Source: Condylostoma magnum (taxonomy: Eukaryota > Ciliophora > Heterotrichea > Heterotrichida > Condylostomatidae). From it: a DNA stretch of 38,638 nt. Below, piece by piece: positions 1-14,124 of the stretch (the first letter of the stretch is position 1; every line of letters starts with the position of its first letter). The stretch spans positions 1 to 38,638 of the forward strand of contig CAKKTI010000149.1 in the NCBI GenBank assembly GCA_920105805.1. The letters run 5' to 3'. The notes below the pieces were generated by a model, which was given only the letters and a program-made list of their open reading frames with translations, had not been told where the DNA came from and did not search any database. Made by a program: the position numbers and the translations under genes.

Positions 1-1038
1 TTAATACACGAAAGCGAGGAAAACATTATGTATATGAAAAAGTTTTGCACAGTTTTATGCTCAAATTACTGCGGGGATCAATTTTGTATGAATTACCACC
101 CATTCAGACCTAACGAGCACAAAAGAAGAGTTCCGTATATAGTAAACCTAGAATGGAATTATTCACCTGATTTATGCCAGGACTAAAACTGCTTAGAAGG
201 GGAAGACTGTAAAAACGCGCATAACATATCAGAAATGGTATATCACCCCTAAGTTTTTAAAGTCCAAAACTGTGAGTCGGAATTAATCAACGATACTTGC
301 ATTAAATATGGTCCGCATTGCTATAAGGCTCATGGGGATATAAGGAATCCGGAATCTCCATATCAATACTAGTTTAAAGCTCTACATGATCCTGTATAAT
401 GATACAAAATTGTAAAATGCAGGGATGAAAAAATACATGATAAACTTACATGTCCTTATTACCACGATAAAACTGATAGGAGACGATATCCTATTTTCTA
501 TGACTCTTAAATATGCAATTTATTAAGTAATAAAGTGTTAAATTAATGTATACACAGAGAAAAATGCGTACATGCTCATAACAAATTCGAGTAATGGTAT
601 CATCCTGAATATTATAGACTATATTATTGTTTCTATGGATTGTAATGTTAATTCAAAGATACTTTCTGCCCCTTTAATCATGACTTAGATTTAGACAACA
701 GTGAAATCAGGAAAAAATAAAGTGAATTGGAGAGTTTATAATAAACATATGAGGAAAAGGTATAGTAATAAAGGGAAATGACACAAAAGTTTCAGTAAGT
801 AAAACAAAATATAGAGGAATTGAAGAAGAAATCATGGTCCTAATGCTCAGGGTGTAAGACGAATAATTACTTATATATTTTTACTAGATGCATGCACAAA
901 TTTTGCGAGGGCTGCTTTAGACCTCAATGCTTGATATGCAAAAAGAAGCATCATTACGTGAAAATAAAGACTTTTGAGGAATTTTATCAAGCTTGAATTC
1001 AAAACTAACAAAAAGAAGTTGATTAAAGTTAGAAATAA
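1..1038 (+). CDS. Unkempt-like protein: six CCCH zinc fingers plus C-terminal RING-like finger (5' partial)
   Basis: Read with TAA/TAG=Gln and TGA=Trp, frame 1 is open from the first base. It encodes six Cys-Cys-Cys-His clusters with the layout of the Unkempt family, including the family landmark WNYSPDLC and the KTDRRRYP segment, then a Gln/Glu-rich helix and a Cys/His cluster (CSGC, CMHKFCEGC, CLIC) like a RING finger. Unkempt proteins bind mRNA through the CCCH fingers and repress translation. The family match is inferred from memory. Met codons at 28 and 34 could start it, but the frame is open upstream, so the 5' end may lie outside the window. The stop is uncertain: TGA at 994, TAA at 1006 and a TAA-TAG-TAG cluster at 1036 are all in frame. 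I prefer the cluster because other genes here end on tandem stops close to the convergent neighbour. Confidence 0.8.
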
Positions 1039-1052
1039 TAGTAGATTTAGTG

Positions 1053-2195
1053 TTATGAATTAATGTTATTAAGCTATTCATGTTTGTTTCAAATATCATT
1101 TGCTAATTTTTAAAAGTTAGGCTGTATTTCACTATCTTAGCTTATTTCACTTATTTTTGATAACTTTTTTGCATTGTGTCTAGGATTTCTTCTTGGAGAG
1201 TCATCTACTGTACTTACATTTGAAGTTTATGTATAAAGTGGTATTATTCCTTGCTCCTAAAGCGCAAAATTGTTAACACGCTTTAAGGCATTTGATTCAA
1301 TAATGAGTTGTTTCTTCTTATTTTTAATTTTTTGTAATTTTGCTAGTTTAAGTTAGTATGTATCATGCAGTCTACTAAGAGTTAAATTATTCTAATCTTT
1401 CTATACTTATGAGGACTCTTTCTTTACCTTTTATCTATTTTGTGTAAGTTTGTCCCTCTTCTGCATAATTTTTGCCAATTGTTGTTTTAAATCAGTAATT
1501 ATTTGTTTATTCTTGCTGTATTATTATTGTGATTAAAAGTAAGAATTGCTAAATTCTAAATCTAATGTTTTTTAAAACTGCTGTAAATATTTCTTCTTAT
1601 TCATTAACTCTGTTACTTTTGCTTACTGATTCGTTACCTTTTATGTAATATGCTAAAATTTATAACGTAAATTATCAATATAATTATCGTCTTGATTTTC
1701 CACCTTCTTACCTTATTTTAGATACTTTTAATTAATTTCCTTATGATAAACAATTATATAATCTACTAAGTCATGATATACCGATGTCTTATCTGGCTTT
1801 TATTTCTATATTTAGCTACGGAAATTGTGAAATAGTTAAATATTAGATTAAGGTAGATATTCTCGTTCTGTTATAGTAGCTTATTCATCTTCAAAACTAG
1901 ATTTCGGACTATTATTGAATTATAATGGAAGGATATTCAAGGGTATCGGTAAATCAGGTACAAAGCTAGTGTTCTGATTTGATTAATTTTATGCTTCTTC
2001 CTCTAAATTACTTTAATTATCAATAATATTCTACTTTATTAAATGATCAATAGAATTTTTCTACATGTTTGATACTCCATCTAATTAAATACTTATTCTT
2101 TGGTTAGATTTATGGTACTTTCGTTTTACAAGAGATTATCGAGGGCTATTTGGAGTAGTTTTACTTTGATAGCGTCTTATATTATTTAGTTCCAT
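1053..2195 (-). CDS. coiled-coil protein, function unknown
   Basis: A single frame runs from ATG at 2195 (MELNNIRRYQSK) to TAA at 1053, about 380 aa. Possible earlier stops are TGA at 1091-1089 and TAG at 1076-1074. The first 120 residues are Ser/Asn/Pro-rich and look disordered. The middle is Lys/Gln/Leu-rich with heptad-like spacing (for example LKQQLAKIMQKRDKLTQ), as in a coiled coil. The C-terminus is polar (DDSPRRNPRHNAKKL). I recognise no catalytic domain. The gene converges on the Unkempt-like gene, with the two 3' ends within about 60 bp at most. It follows the giant surface-protein gene on the same strand after 168 bp. The start is the first Met of the sustained coding-like frame; upstream translation turns hydrophobic and low-complexity. 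Confidence 0.65.
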
Positions 2196-2363
2196 TTTAT
2201 TAATATTTGTATTAATTTTAGTTAACAAATTCAGCAGATTAAAAATGAATTAGCTTTTCAATATTCAATAATTCAAAAAATATAATGATTTAATCACTTG
2301 GAAGATATGTTTTAGTAATAGTATAAATTAGCAAAGCATCATATTTTAAGATAAATTAAAACA

Positions 2364-5300
2364 TTAACTATTCTCAATTGTAATGGTTGCATTATTAAGC
2401 TTCTCTATATATAAATCTTATAAATTTGTAATCTGATATTCCAAACTATCATTATGAAAAATAATTTAAGTAGTTATATCATTTCTAACGATCTAATTAC
2501 ACTTTATTTTTATCGATCTAATCCATCCAAAGTATTTCAATACAAAATAAGGTCGTTTTTCTGCTATATGTTTAAGTATTTCTTCTAAATAACTTCAAAG
2601 CCAAAAAGTAATAAAATATAAATTAAACAATACTATTATGACAAACAGTATAAGTTTTCAGACATCATTTAAATCTTCTGTTAAGTACAAAAGCCCGCTA
2701 TATATTGTAATTATTGATATAATTATTGATTTTACTTCTAACTCATTCAAATCTTTTCTATCAAAAGGCTGAATTTTGATTTGAATTAATAAGAAAAATT
2801 GAATTACAATAAAAATTAACAAGGCTTATACTGGAATTGAAACAGTATTTAAGAACACTGATATAACTGAAATCAAGATTTTCCTATACAAAATCACAAA
2901 CTCCCAATAATAAGCCTTTTTTGTAAATCCTTAATATAAAAACCCTAACTTTTATTTGATTATATGCTAGCCCAATCTTTTAGAGTTTTTAATCATATAA
3001 AATAATATAAATGAAGGAATTCCAATCCCAAATATGATTAAAGCGGGAAGAGCTGCTCTTAGTATTCAAAATTAATGCTCAGAGTTCCAACACTCAATCG
3101 CCAAATCAGCCCTTAAGTATATTTAATCATCTAATATCTCTATACAGCTAAAAGTCTATAAATACTATTTAAGCAGCTAAGGATGCATTAAAAATATAAT
3201 AACAACCAGTGTAGTAATGAAATGACTTTTCAAGTAGGAATAATTAGATGTAAAAAATGACACAGTTACCCAAAAGCTTAAAATAAGAATGATTAGAATA
3301 ACAGGGAAAACTGTGAAAATGAGTAACCGTATATAAAAAGTAGTTCCAAGGTCGTTAATCAAGCAGTCAAAGGATATAATTTAATTCTATGAACTTCCTA
3401 TTGCCTCCTAAGCCTCGAATAGCTCAATAACGAAATCAGGCCAATTTAAATTAAAACTTCTTGTCAAAAGTGCTAATTACAAGTAGTTCATTAAAATTTT
3501 CAGCAGTACTGATTTGTAATCGTTTTATTTCAATGATGCTTATATTTAGGAGTAGACCATTCATGCTATTATAAGTAAACCTATTATAAATAGCCCAATC
3601 ATCTTTAGTGCATTTGATTCAGCATCTGGGCACTTTTAGCACTAATCTGTTCCAACCCTACTATAATTTTTAGCACAAGATTAACATAAATTATCAGTGT
3701 ATCCTTTACTACATTTTCCAGTCAAAGATTCAAAATCACTGTGGCCTAAGCAGGCTTGCTGTAAATAACATTATAATATTTAATCAGAATACTGATCAAT
3801 CCTTCAGTAACCTTTCTATGGATAAATCTATCAGCCCTTTTAGCAAATTGCATTACTTGGGCAAATTTTACACTAGAAATCATAATTTGATAGGGTGTAA
3901 AACGTATCAGGGCATATAATACATTAGTTATTATTGTATGTTTCACCTAATTAGCAGTCTCTTAACTAAATTTAAGTAATTGCTGTAGTATTAAAAGGTT
4001 TAATTATAAACTCCTCTATTATTTAGTAATCTGTTATTGGGACTGTTATCAATTAAACAGTGGCTAAAGCTGATTCTGTTATTGAATATTTGTTAAACTT
4101 GAATATTCCCTTTTTAGCTTTGGTATTTTAAGCTGTGAGTTGAGAACTAGATTGTAATTAAGCTTCTGATTAGCTATCAGTAGTAATAACCTAATCATAA
4201 GCATCTAGGAACTAAACAATTATAGGAATACTGGACTCCTAACCACTAGCAATCTTTTTATCCTGGAATTCCTCTAAATTCTAAATATGTAGTTTTATAC
4301 CGTAAGATGCTACATTGTCTCCATATGTAGATAAATTGCTTTCGAATATTATTTAAGAAAGCTCTGGTTCTTTGTAATCCCAGTAAACAGCTCCTCCCTT
4401 TTAAGCACTTGAATTGTATTGAAAGGTAGAATTGGTGATTTTAGATTGTCATAAATGATTATCTGATATATATAGCGCGCCTCCTGAAATCCTTGCAACA
4501 TTTTGTATAAAAGTAGAGTTAATTATAGTTAAATTCGAGTTTTCTGAGTATATAGCCCCACCATTACTTGAAATATTGGTGTTAAATGCAGAGTTGTGGA
4601 TCTATAAATCATTTGTTATTGAGGAGTATATTACTGAGCCGTTGTTTCCTCCTGAAAGCTTTTCAAATTCACAATTTTGGATTATAACTTAATTATTGTT
4701 GTCACTGATAATTATTGCTTTATCTATTAAATCACTACCGCCATTGTAAAATGTTGAATTGTTGATAGAAATACTATCACATTAAGCAAAATACAGAAGT
4801 GTATTACCAAAATTTTCTACTTATAGATTTTCAGCATTGAATGTTGAACTCTCTCCACTTATGAATTGCGCGTTATTATAATCACTATAAACTAGATTAA
4901 TATGCACACCTGTTAAGTTGATTATACTATTGAAATTGAATTTTATTAGCTTAAAGTCTTATTCATATTGCATATTTTGAATAATAGAGTTATTGAGACT
5001 TAGTATACTCATGAATGTTATATTTATGAATCCTTAAGTGCAATTAGATTACTAAAATATTGAATTATTGTCTCTTAAAACAGATTTATTACTTACCAAG
5101 AAGTAGCAAGCACCTAAGCCATTCTAGTTTTAAAAAGTATTGTTATTTGATGTCATTTAGGAATTTGCTAGGTAAATTCCTGTCATATCTTTATTCGATT
5201 GTTTAATATTGCTATCAAATAAACTATTCTTGAATACTAGATTAACTGCCTATTCAAGCATTATGGTAAAATTCCCGATGTTACTTATAAATTAACAATT

Positions 5301-8129
5301 TTCTATAATGTTTTCAGTACTTTTATCAACCATTTAGTATTATATAGCAGAAGCACTTTCAGCTTGGTTGTTTTCAAACAAAGAATCTTTTATAATACTA
5401 TTTGCATTATTTAGTATATATATAACTCCGATACTGATACTTGAGGAATTCTGCTAGAATGTACTGTTATTAATAATCAATTTACTTTGCAGGCCTTCGA
5501 TTCAAATTGCTCCTATTCTGATCTAGGAATTATTATTGTTTATAGTACAAGACTCAAATTCTACCGTAGATTTATTCTATCCTTGATATATAGGACTAAA
5601 TTTCCCAGTATTCGATATGAATTAAGAATTTGTTACTTTTACATAGGATTGGCTACTATGTATTAATTAGCCTTCATTTTATTCAAATCGACTGTTTATT
5701 ATGTCTACTTTGAATTATTTTTAAACCCCTTCAAAATTAAATAATTGCAATGTTTGGATATTGATAAACTAGGCATTTTAGATAACAAAAATATCATCAT
5801 CATCAGCCTATTGTAACTAAAAGAAGCAAAATTCAACTATTATTTCTTCACCTAGTATATTTTAAAGCAAAATGTCACTAAAATTTGCATTTATGTTCTA
5901 TTAAAATACATAAAAGACTCCCAGGTATCTATAATCAGGCATATCTGATTATAATGATATATTTGTAACACTGATTTAACTAGCAATTAAATTACTAATG
6001 GGAGTTTAAAACAATCTGAATATTAATAATACTTAAAAGCTTGAATCCCTTAATATAAAATCATCTATTTCTAACATGCATAATATCTGATATGAGTTTT
6101 AATTTAGTTACAATATACGAGTAAAGTTAATACCTATTATATCTTTAATAACAATTTACTTGATTTGTATATTTGATATTAATTATTCTTATGTTTCTAT
6201 ATCTAAAGACAACTCAAATACTGTTTGATTTTTTATCTCTATATCATTCATTTAAATATCTTCAATTGTAATATTCATAGCTTAAATATAGAAAATACTT
6301 TTTAAAGAATCATATTGAGAATCATTTAGTTCAATTCCTTATATTACAACATTGTTTTATTCTGTATTATTTGAATTAATCCAACAAAAACGGCTAGAGT
6401 TTGTTACTATGATATTTTCTATTAAGACCTAAATTTTCATTGAGCTTTCCAGTACCAAAACTATTCCAGAAATATTAAGTACTTACATATCACTAATAAT
6501 GATATCTTACACCTTACTAGTTATAGTTTCTTATCTTATGCTAAAAATTGAATCGAATAACTTTACTTATGATTCTCCCTCGAAAATACAGTCTTTTATA
6601 CTAATTTCTTAGGAATCGTTAAGCTAAAATAGTATTGAACCATATTTTGGCCAGAACTCCTATAAGCTTTTAAAGTAATCTTTTTCTCCTAATGTTATAA
6701 AACCTAAATAATACAAATAATTAACGATATCTTAGCTTTTAAAGTTTGTTAATTTAAACTCTACATTGCTTATACTAACTTTTAATGATTAAACTAGAAT
6801 AAATCTGCTATTTAACTCAGAATTAATACTATCAATATTTTTCAGTATAATATTATCGAATGTTACTTAGTAGTTCGTATTGTCCATACTTGTAATAGAT
6901 ATTCATGTTTAGGAATTTACTAGTGTAGTAAGAGTCATTGTAAAATTAACTAAATTTAGTTATCCATCAAAATTTGAACTGAAAGCGAGTAATTTGCTAT
7001 TATCTGTTGAGAATATGTTGAATACACTAAAATCAACTATTTAAGCTACCTATGAGGATATCTACGAATAATTAATTATAGTTATTTTGGATATGATTGA
7101 GTTAGCAATGGAGCAATTATTGATTTCTAGCGTATCTGATACAATTTAGAATAAGGAGTACTCCATGCTAGTTTAAAATATTTCAGAGCGATGCATAGGG
7201 AAGAAAGTGCGAAATTTTGAGTTCTTTAAGCTAATCTATTTTACATTATTAGCAACAAGGATGCCTCCACTTCAATTACTGTGCTTATCAAGGAATATAT
7301 TATAATGAATATTAGATATTTCCAAATCATCTAGTGTGATTGTAGCATCATCATTAGGCAGATCAGCCTTAATAATCTAATTAGTGTTATATAATTAAAT
7401 AGAGTTGATTTTAGAGCTCATCATTTCTATACTATCCCAATTTTATACACTAATAAGCACTTACAGGTCTATTCCTATTTGTAGTATCTAACAATTCCTT
7501 AACTCAAGATTAGATTTTTACAAATCAATCAGTACTAAATCTTAGACTTTTTAGTTAACTTTTTCAATTTAATCAAGATAATCCTACTGCATTTCAAAAT
7601 TATCACAATTTTTATAGTTTTAATTAGACTCTTGGCACATCTTATAATAAGCATCGTAATAAATAAACTCCTTAGCATCTTTTTAAATTTGGTTTTCTCT
7701 GAAATAAAAGTATCTTCCAGATATAATAATTTACTCAAATTTTACATTAAAATTATTGATTTGTAATCCCTTTAATGGGAGATCTGAGTTCTCTTAATAT
7801 AAATACAATATTGCTTATTTTGTCAGCAAATTTTAACATCCAGAGCTGTTTTCTATATTGCAAAATCAGGTTGTTATAGTTATTTGTTTCTTCTAACTAT
7901 CTGTATTGCCTGCACTGCACGCTTAATCATTTGACAAATTTCAGTTTAATGACTGAGTATCCTGTTATTATACAAGGATGTATGTTTAATCAGAGCTATC
8001 GACTAAATCTATTGCATTACACAAGTCTGTAGTAAGTGCAAGAGAACTATCTCAATTTTCTCTCTTAAAATCTTCACTTACTAAATGAATATAGGCCTGA
8101 GTAACAAAAAGTTGTAGTATAAGAACCAT
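2364..8129 (-). CDS. giant beta-helix surface protein with Cys-rich stalk and multi-pass membrane domain (paralogue A)
   Basis: One uninterrupted frame of 1,921 codons. The N-terminus is a signal peptide (MVLILQLFVTQAYIHL). Residues of about 100-1,400 are a long run of short Asn-rich strands such as FESCTINNNNSQI, as in parallel beta-helix or polymorphic-membrane-protein-like repeats. A Cys-rich segment follows (GYTDNLCQSCAKNYSR, CQKCPD), then about eight hydrophobic helices (from about residue 1,500) and a cytoplasmic tail ending ITIENS before TAA at 2366-2364. Landmarks in the membrane part are FLMHP, YYWEFVILYRKILIS and IPVQALL, all shared with paralogue B. Such ciliate proteins are presumed cell-surface adhesins or receptors; no function can be assigned from sequence alone. 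It is head-to-head with paralogue B, with 92 bp between the start codons. TAA is a very common Gln codon here. Confidence 0.85.
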
Positions 8130-8221
8130 TTTATATATAAAAATGCTTTGGTAAATTTAGTCTAGTAGTTGATTATATTTGATTATAATATATTTAGTAT
8201 TCCTCAACATCTGATAATAAA
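8130..8221. promoter_or_regulatory. shared bidirectional promoter region of the two giant surface-protein genes
   Basis: This 92-bp AT-rich gap is all that separates the start codons of two divergent paralogues, so it must hold both promoters and 5' leaders, unless these extend into the coding regions. It contains TATATATAAAAA next to the minus-strand gene and a repeated TGATTATA word near its middle. That these are promoter elements is inference. Confidence 0.5.
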
Positions 8222-11200
8222 ATGATTTTTTCCCTCATACTGGTGTACTCATATGATTTTTTCTTAGTATAAGAACAGCCTAGTAACCAATAAGAATCTC
8301 AAGATATGTGTGAGCTATTTAACAAAGCTTAATAAGCATCAAATACAAGCGCTAGTGATCAAATAGAAATTAATATTTTTATCCAATATCACCAAACCTC
8401 CTACCACAGACTGCCCAGCTATGACTAAAACTGTAACATTGACTTAAAAAAGTTTAATGAATCAAAAATCCTTATAACAACCTGGCACTGCTCTAAAAAT
8501 CATCTGTAAAATTGTGAAAATGATTAAGAGAATAAATCAACTTTAATGCTTATAGGGGATAATAACTGAAATTAAAAGACTATCACACGGGTTTTATCAG
8601 CTGATACTATAGAAATAACTGATTTAACTATAAGTGGGAAATACTTCTTCTTTGACACCAAAAATGACTTATAATAGTGGTGGAGACGGTTTGACCCTAA
8701 TATTTTTAGCCTTTATCCTCATAAATGCGATCATTAGGAAAGAAAATGCAAATTATAACAAAAAGGTTTAACTATGCTGGATAATCACGAATATACTGAA
8801 AGTGATGTTTATTAGTTTTTATAGCGGAATAGTTTTAGCTAGCATTGAATCGTGTTTGAATTAATTGGAGGAGTTTTGATCTAAAATTGTATTGTAGAGG
8901 ATGTAAGAATGAATATAAAGGCACTTTTTTGGATTAGTATTATTAATTAGGATATTAGTATCAAAAACACTACTTTTAAGTACATAACGTTGTTCAATGA
9001 CAACTATTTGGTTCATATTTAATAGGAATTTTATAGAATTTTGCCTATTAAAGTGACTATAGATAATACAACAGTTGAATTTTATGCATATGATCTCTAT
9101 TTTTCTGAAAACTAATATATTAGTTCCGGTATATTCAAAATAAGAGATGCAATGTCTATCATCATAAAAAATACAGATATAATAAATAACTTAAATACAG
9201 CTACAATCAATAGCAACATTCAGGAAAACTATAATAATTTCATATATTTAGGCTAATTTTTAACATTAGAAATTAATGAACTAAATTTTGAAAACTGTTT
9301 ATTAGGTAAAGGATCCTACTTCAAAGTTGAATCAGATATTAATGACTGAAATATATAAAATAACGAGTAAAAATAAGTTGATATTGGAATAAATGGCTTA
9401 ACATTCAACAATATTTTCGGATAAAGTAATGGTAGGCTAATTGACATTGAGATTTTAAACGTTTAAACTAATATTGCTATATTAAACTTAAAGCTTGAAA
9501 AATGTTTTATTGTTTCAACTCAAAATATAATGAATTTAAAATCAAGTTAATAGTTTTAGAGTAGTTTGATAATTGACAAGTTTGTAATTGAAAATGTATA
9601 TCTGCTTGGTAAATAATCTGGATAAGGCCATAGAGTTGCCTATATTTAAGATATTTACAGTGTAGAGATTAAGGCCCTATAAACGATATAGTAGATTGCT
9701 GAATGATTCTTCTATCCAATAATTATGCTAGGAAACAAGCATATATCGCTATAGCATTTTCAGTAATTTCTTATATAGCCTTAGTAACTTTAGAATTAAG
9801 TATTTGAACTAATATTAGAAGGCTTTGGACTTGGGAACTTTTACTTTGATAATTACAGAAATGAGCAAAATGTCAACTTTGCATCGAATGCATCAAAGCT
9901 TTTGTTTTCAGTTGAAATTAATTCAATGACGGAAGAAGAAGGTGAAGTACAGATTAAGGAAATTAAATCTGAAGTCACTGTTTATAGCTGGTTTAATATA
10001 ATTTGTAGTATTAAATGCTAGATAGATTTAAAAGATCTATATTTTTATGAGATATCTCAAGTAGGATCCTTCATTGGAGTGGAATCTAGACTAAATATAA
10101 ATGATTGCATATTAAATAAAATATCAAACAATTAAAGTTAATCCCCTGTTTTCAATATCTAGGTAAAAGAATTGATTATACAGAATTTAAGTATTTATGA
10201 AGCTGAAACTAATTCTAGCTCAATTTTCTATATTTTAATAGAAAACTAAGAATCTTAGACTAAAAATGCTGTAAAAATAGAAGATATTACAATTAAAAAC
10301 TCTTAATTAGGTATTAGAACTAAAGTATTTTATTTGGAATAAACAAATTTGAATGATACAGTGATAATCTATATAAAAGATGTACAATTTTAAGACTGCA
10401 AATTAAACAATGAAAATTCCCTCATTCAATTTAATAGAATTAATTCCAACGATGCTAAAATTATTAATTTTACAGCAGCCAATACAAAACTTGTTGACAA
10501 TTAAATGTCCTCATCAAATCATTAATTAATAGACATTGGATTATTTCAAGGAACGATTATTATAGATAACCTTAGTATAGATGATTTAGGACACCATGAT
10601 ATACCAAATCTTATAAGAATAATCTCAGTTAAGTGTATAAATGAAGCCTAGATAGATTTTTGTGTTGTTATCAATGATTGTAATATAACATAAGTAAACT
10701 CATCCAATCTAATCTGGATTGAAGGGAATTAAAATGGATCAAGTTTATAAACGAATAATTGTTAATTTAGCCATATCAACGGAGTTATTATAGAAAACAA
10801 GTAAGGAAGCTACCAGGATAATAATTCAGCATTTACTTAATTAAAATCACTTAGAGTTCCAATTTACTACGGATATGATGGTAGTTAAGGATACTTTAAG
10901 TAAAGTCTGATAAAAAATAGTGAATCCTAATAAGGATAATCAGCTATGCTAGTCAGTGGAAACCTAAGTTTTCTTAGTTTATTTGGAGTTAAGTTCTATG
11001 ATAATGTTTCCTTAATAGATACTGGACTAATTTAGGCGGAATCCAATGCTAAAATTTTTGTAGATTACTGCGAGTTTAAGAATAATAAAGGCTCATAAGG
11101 CACTGCAATATCTTTTATTTAAATCTAAGAAGGTTATATCAGTACAATTCAAAACTCTGTTTTTTAGTCAAATCAAGGAAATTTTGTCATTTTTGCAATA

Positions 11201-14053
11201 ATTGCCGACTTGATTATTATATAATATTGCACATTTCAATAGAATTATTTATAACTATTAGATAATTAGCTGCTTGGGTCAGGCTTAGGAATCTAAAGTT
11301 CAAATTTTGAACTAATCGAAAACATTTTTGATAGTTAAGGAGGAGTCAAGGGATGCTATATTTCATGCATGACAGATTGTTAATTGATTGATACATAATC
11401 CCAATTCATTAACGGCTTTTGCAACGATGCTCTGATTTTAGCTAATTAATCAGACATATAATTTTACGGTAGTATTTTTGAAAGCAATACAACGGTTGGG
11501 AAATCAGTCATATTTAGTATTAGTTACACTAATATCACTCTAGACAGTGTAAAACTTGTTAATAATATAGGAAAGGAAGATTCGTATCTTCTAATAGCGA
11601 ATACTGCAGTAATTCTTATATAAAGCTCGATTATTGATTAATTTAATGGGTAAGCATTCTTTTTTGTAGAATCCAGAGACATAAAGATAGCTGAATCTAA
11701 TTTCTCTAATATAGGAAGTAGTTTACCTCATAGAAATTTTGTTATTCTAGCCTAAAATTCTCTTAATTTTGAAATACTAAATAGCTTTTTCAACAATTCT
11801 TAAAATACAGTGGTGTATTCCTCGATAAATAGTAATTTTACTGTAAAGAATTGTGAATTTACAAATAATAAGTCAACTGACAAGGGAGCAGCTCTATGAA
11901 TAGAAAACACTGAATGCACTATTGAAAATTGCGCCTTTCAAAATAATAAAAGCAACCAAGGCGGGGCTATATATATACATAATGATTTACAGTCATCTGT
12001 ACTTAAAAATAACATCTTTATTAATAACAAAGCAATAGACCGAGGAGGTGCTATATACTGAGATCAAAAGTAAGTAATATTACAAGATAACTAATTTATC
12101 AACAACACAGCTAGTTATGGCCCTAATATAGGATCTTATGGAGTTTCACTCATAACAAAAACTCCTTAAATCACAATTCCAAGTGGGTAAATTACTTAAA
12201 CCTAACTCATTATTGAACTACAAGATCCGTATAATCAAACAATCAACTATGACGATTATTCACGATTAATTATACAAGCAGATACAGAGGAAGCAACAGT
12301 ATAAGCACCTCTTATAATTGCACAAAAGGGAGTTTTTAGTATTAAGGGCTACAGCATAAATTACAAGCCCAAATCAGTAGTTTTTATTAATTTCTAAACC
12401 GATGCATTTGTATAGATAGGCGAAGGCTGATTAAGTGATGATATGACTCAATTAGATATAAAAGTTAACTTAAGAGACTGTGTTTTAGGCGAAGCTCTTC
12501 AATAAGGAGCATGTATTAAATGTGGGGAAAATCTTTATAGCCTTGAGCCATACTAAAACTCATGTGAATAATGTCCTTAAAATGCAATTTGCACTGGAGG
12601 ATCTGAATTATATCCAAATGAAGGCTATTGGAGAGCTAGCAATATTACAGACTAAATAGAACAATGCTTTTATAAACCAGCTTGTATTGGTCATGATAGC
12701 TTTAAATCATAGACAGGAATATGCGAAAAGGGGTATAAAGGGAATTTATGCTAATCATGTACTAAAAATTATAGTAGAATATAGAAGGATTAATGCAGCA
12801 AATGTCCTGATGATACGAGCAATGTGATTAAACTGATTATTGTTCTACTAGTTATTATGATAGTTGTAGGTATAATCACGCATTAAACAATGCAAACTGC
12901 TCTGAGACCCGCGGATTTAAAGTCTGTTTATATGAAAGTTTTAATGAACTATTTACAGCTTATTGGTCTAACAGCTTCTTTTAACCTAGAATGACCAAGT
13001 GAAGTAGTTGAATTCTTTAAATTTTCATAAACACTCAATGAATCTACCAACTAAGCTATTTCCTTTGATTGCATTTTGAATGAGCAATGAGATAGTGTGA
13101 TTTACGTTTAATTGGTAATTTTTGCAGTATTTCCTTTAGTAATAATCACTATTTCAATAATATTTTGAGCAGTTATAGCATATTTTTAAGAGTCGTTAAT
13201 GTATCTAAAGTAGCACTTAATAGCAACAGTGGTAATTGTACTGTTTTTAATGCATCCTAATCTCCTAAAAGTATATTTTTCTATTCTAAACTGTTATAGA
13301 TTGAAAGATGACTCCTTATAACTAAGAATAGATTTAGATATTGAGTGTTGGCAAGATGACCATTTGTTCTATTCCCTCTATGTAGCCTTCCCAGCTTTAT
13401 TAGTATGAGGATTAGGAATACCTACAGTGATTTTATTCATTCTTTTCAAAAATAAAACAAAATTACAGGTTTTTACTTTTAAGGCTAGATTTGGATTTAT
13501 ATACAATGGATACTAGTAGCATTAGTATTACTGAGAGGTAGTTATTTTGTACAGGAAAATATTAATTACTGTAGTTTCAGTATTTCTAAATACAGAATCG
13601 ATACCTGTATAGGCCTTATTAACGTTTATTATTCTAATGATTTTTGTGCTTTTATAATTGATTAAGCAGCCAATGCTAAATAAAAAATTGAATCTATTAG
13701 AGTTTAGATCTATTTTAACATCAATGATTACTATATACTGCGGATTATTTTATTTGACTGATGACATTGACTTCTCTACTAAGATGATATTACTATCGAT
13801 AATCGTTGTAATTAACTTTTATTTCATATAACTATGGATAATTCAGTACGTAAAAGCAGTTTTGTTATAATTGGCTAATAAGAATCCTAGATTTATAATA
13901 AAATACTTTAAATTTTGAACTACAGTTTATAATGAAGCTTTGAATAAAATAAGCAATTTTAGAGAAATTAGAACAACATTTTCTTCCCTAAATTAGCACT
14001 AATTAGCTTTAACTATGACAGAATTATTAAATTACAAATTAGAGAGAGAAATT
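8222..14053 (+). CDS. giant beta-helix surface protein with Cys-rich stalk and multi-pass membrane domain (paralogue B)
   Basis: One frame of 1,944 codons, ATG at 8222, TAG at 14051. The N-terminus is a signal peptide (MIFSLILVYSYDFFLVQ). Residues of about 100-1,400 form Asn-rich beta-helix repeats, including GGAIYIHND and RGGAIYW, the GG-A-I motif of polymorphic-membrane-protein repeats. A Cys-rich stalk (GYKGNLCQSCTKNYSR, CSKCPD) lies around residues 1,420-1,530. About eight transmembrane helices follow (about 1,532-1,876), with landmarks FLMHPNLLKVYF and YYWEVVILYRKILIT, and the tail ends NYKLERN. The start was fixed by aligning the N-terminus with paralogue A: both have a signal peptide followed by an ITTW-x-C motif. 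TGA is read as Trp several times, for example in the CIGHD-to-CPD region's flanks and in IIFWAV. Likely a surface receptor or adhesin; this is inference. Confidence 0.87.
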
Positions 14054-14124
14054 AGTTAATAATACCCTTTTAATACAATTTATATACTAAATCTTAAATA
14101 ATCATAATTTTGACTTATTTAAAT

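Noticed and set aside
8222-14053. Bacterial (Chlamydia-like) origin of the giant beta-helix proteins
   Set aside because: GG-A-I repeats resemble polymorphic membrane proteins, but the code, the eukaryotic membrane domain and the shared Cys stalk show a ciliate gene family.
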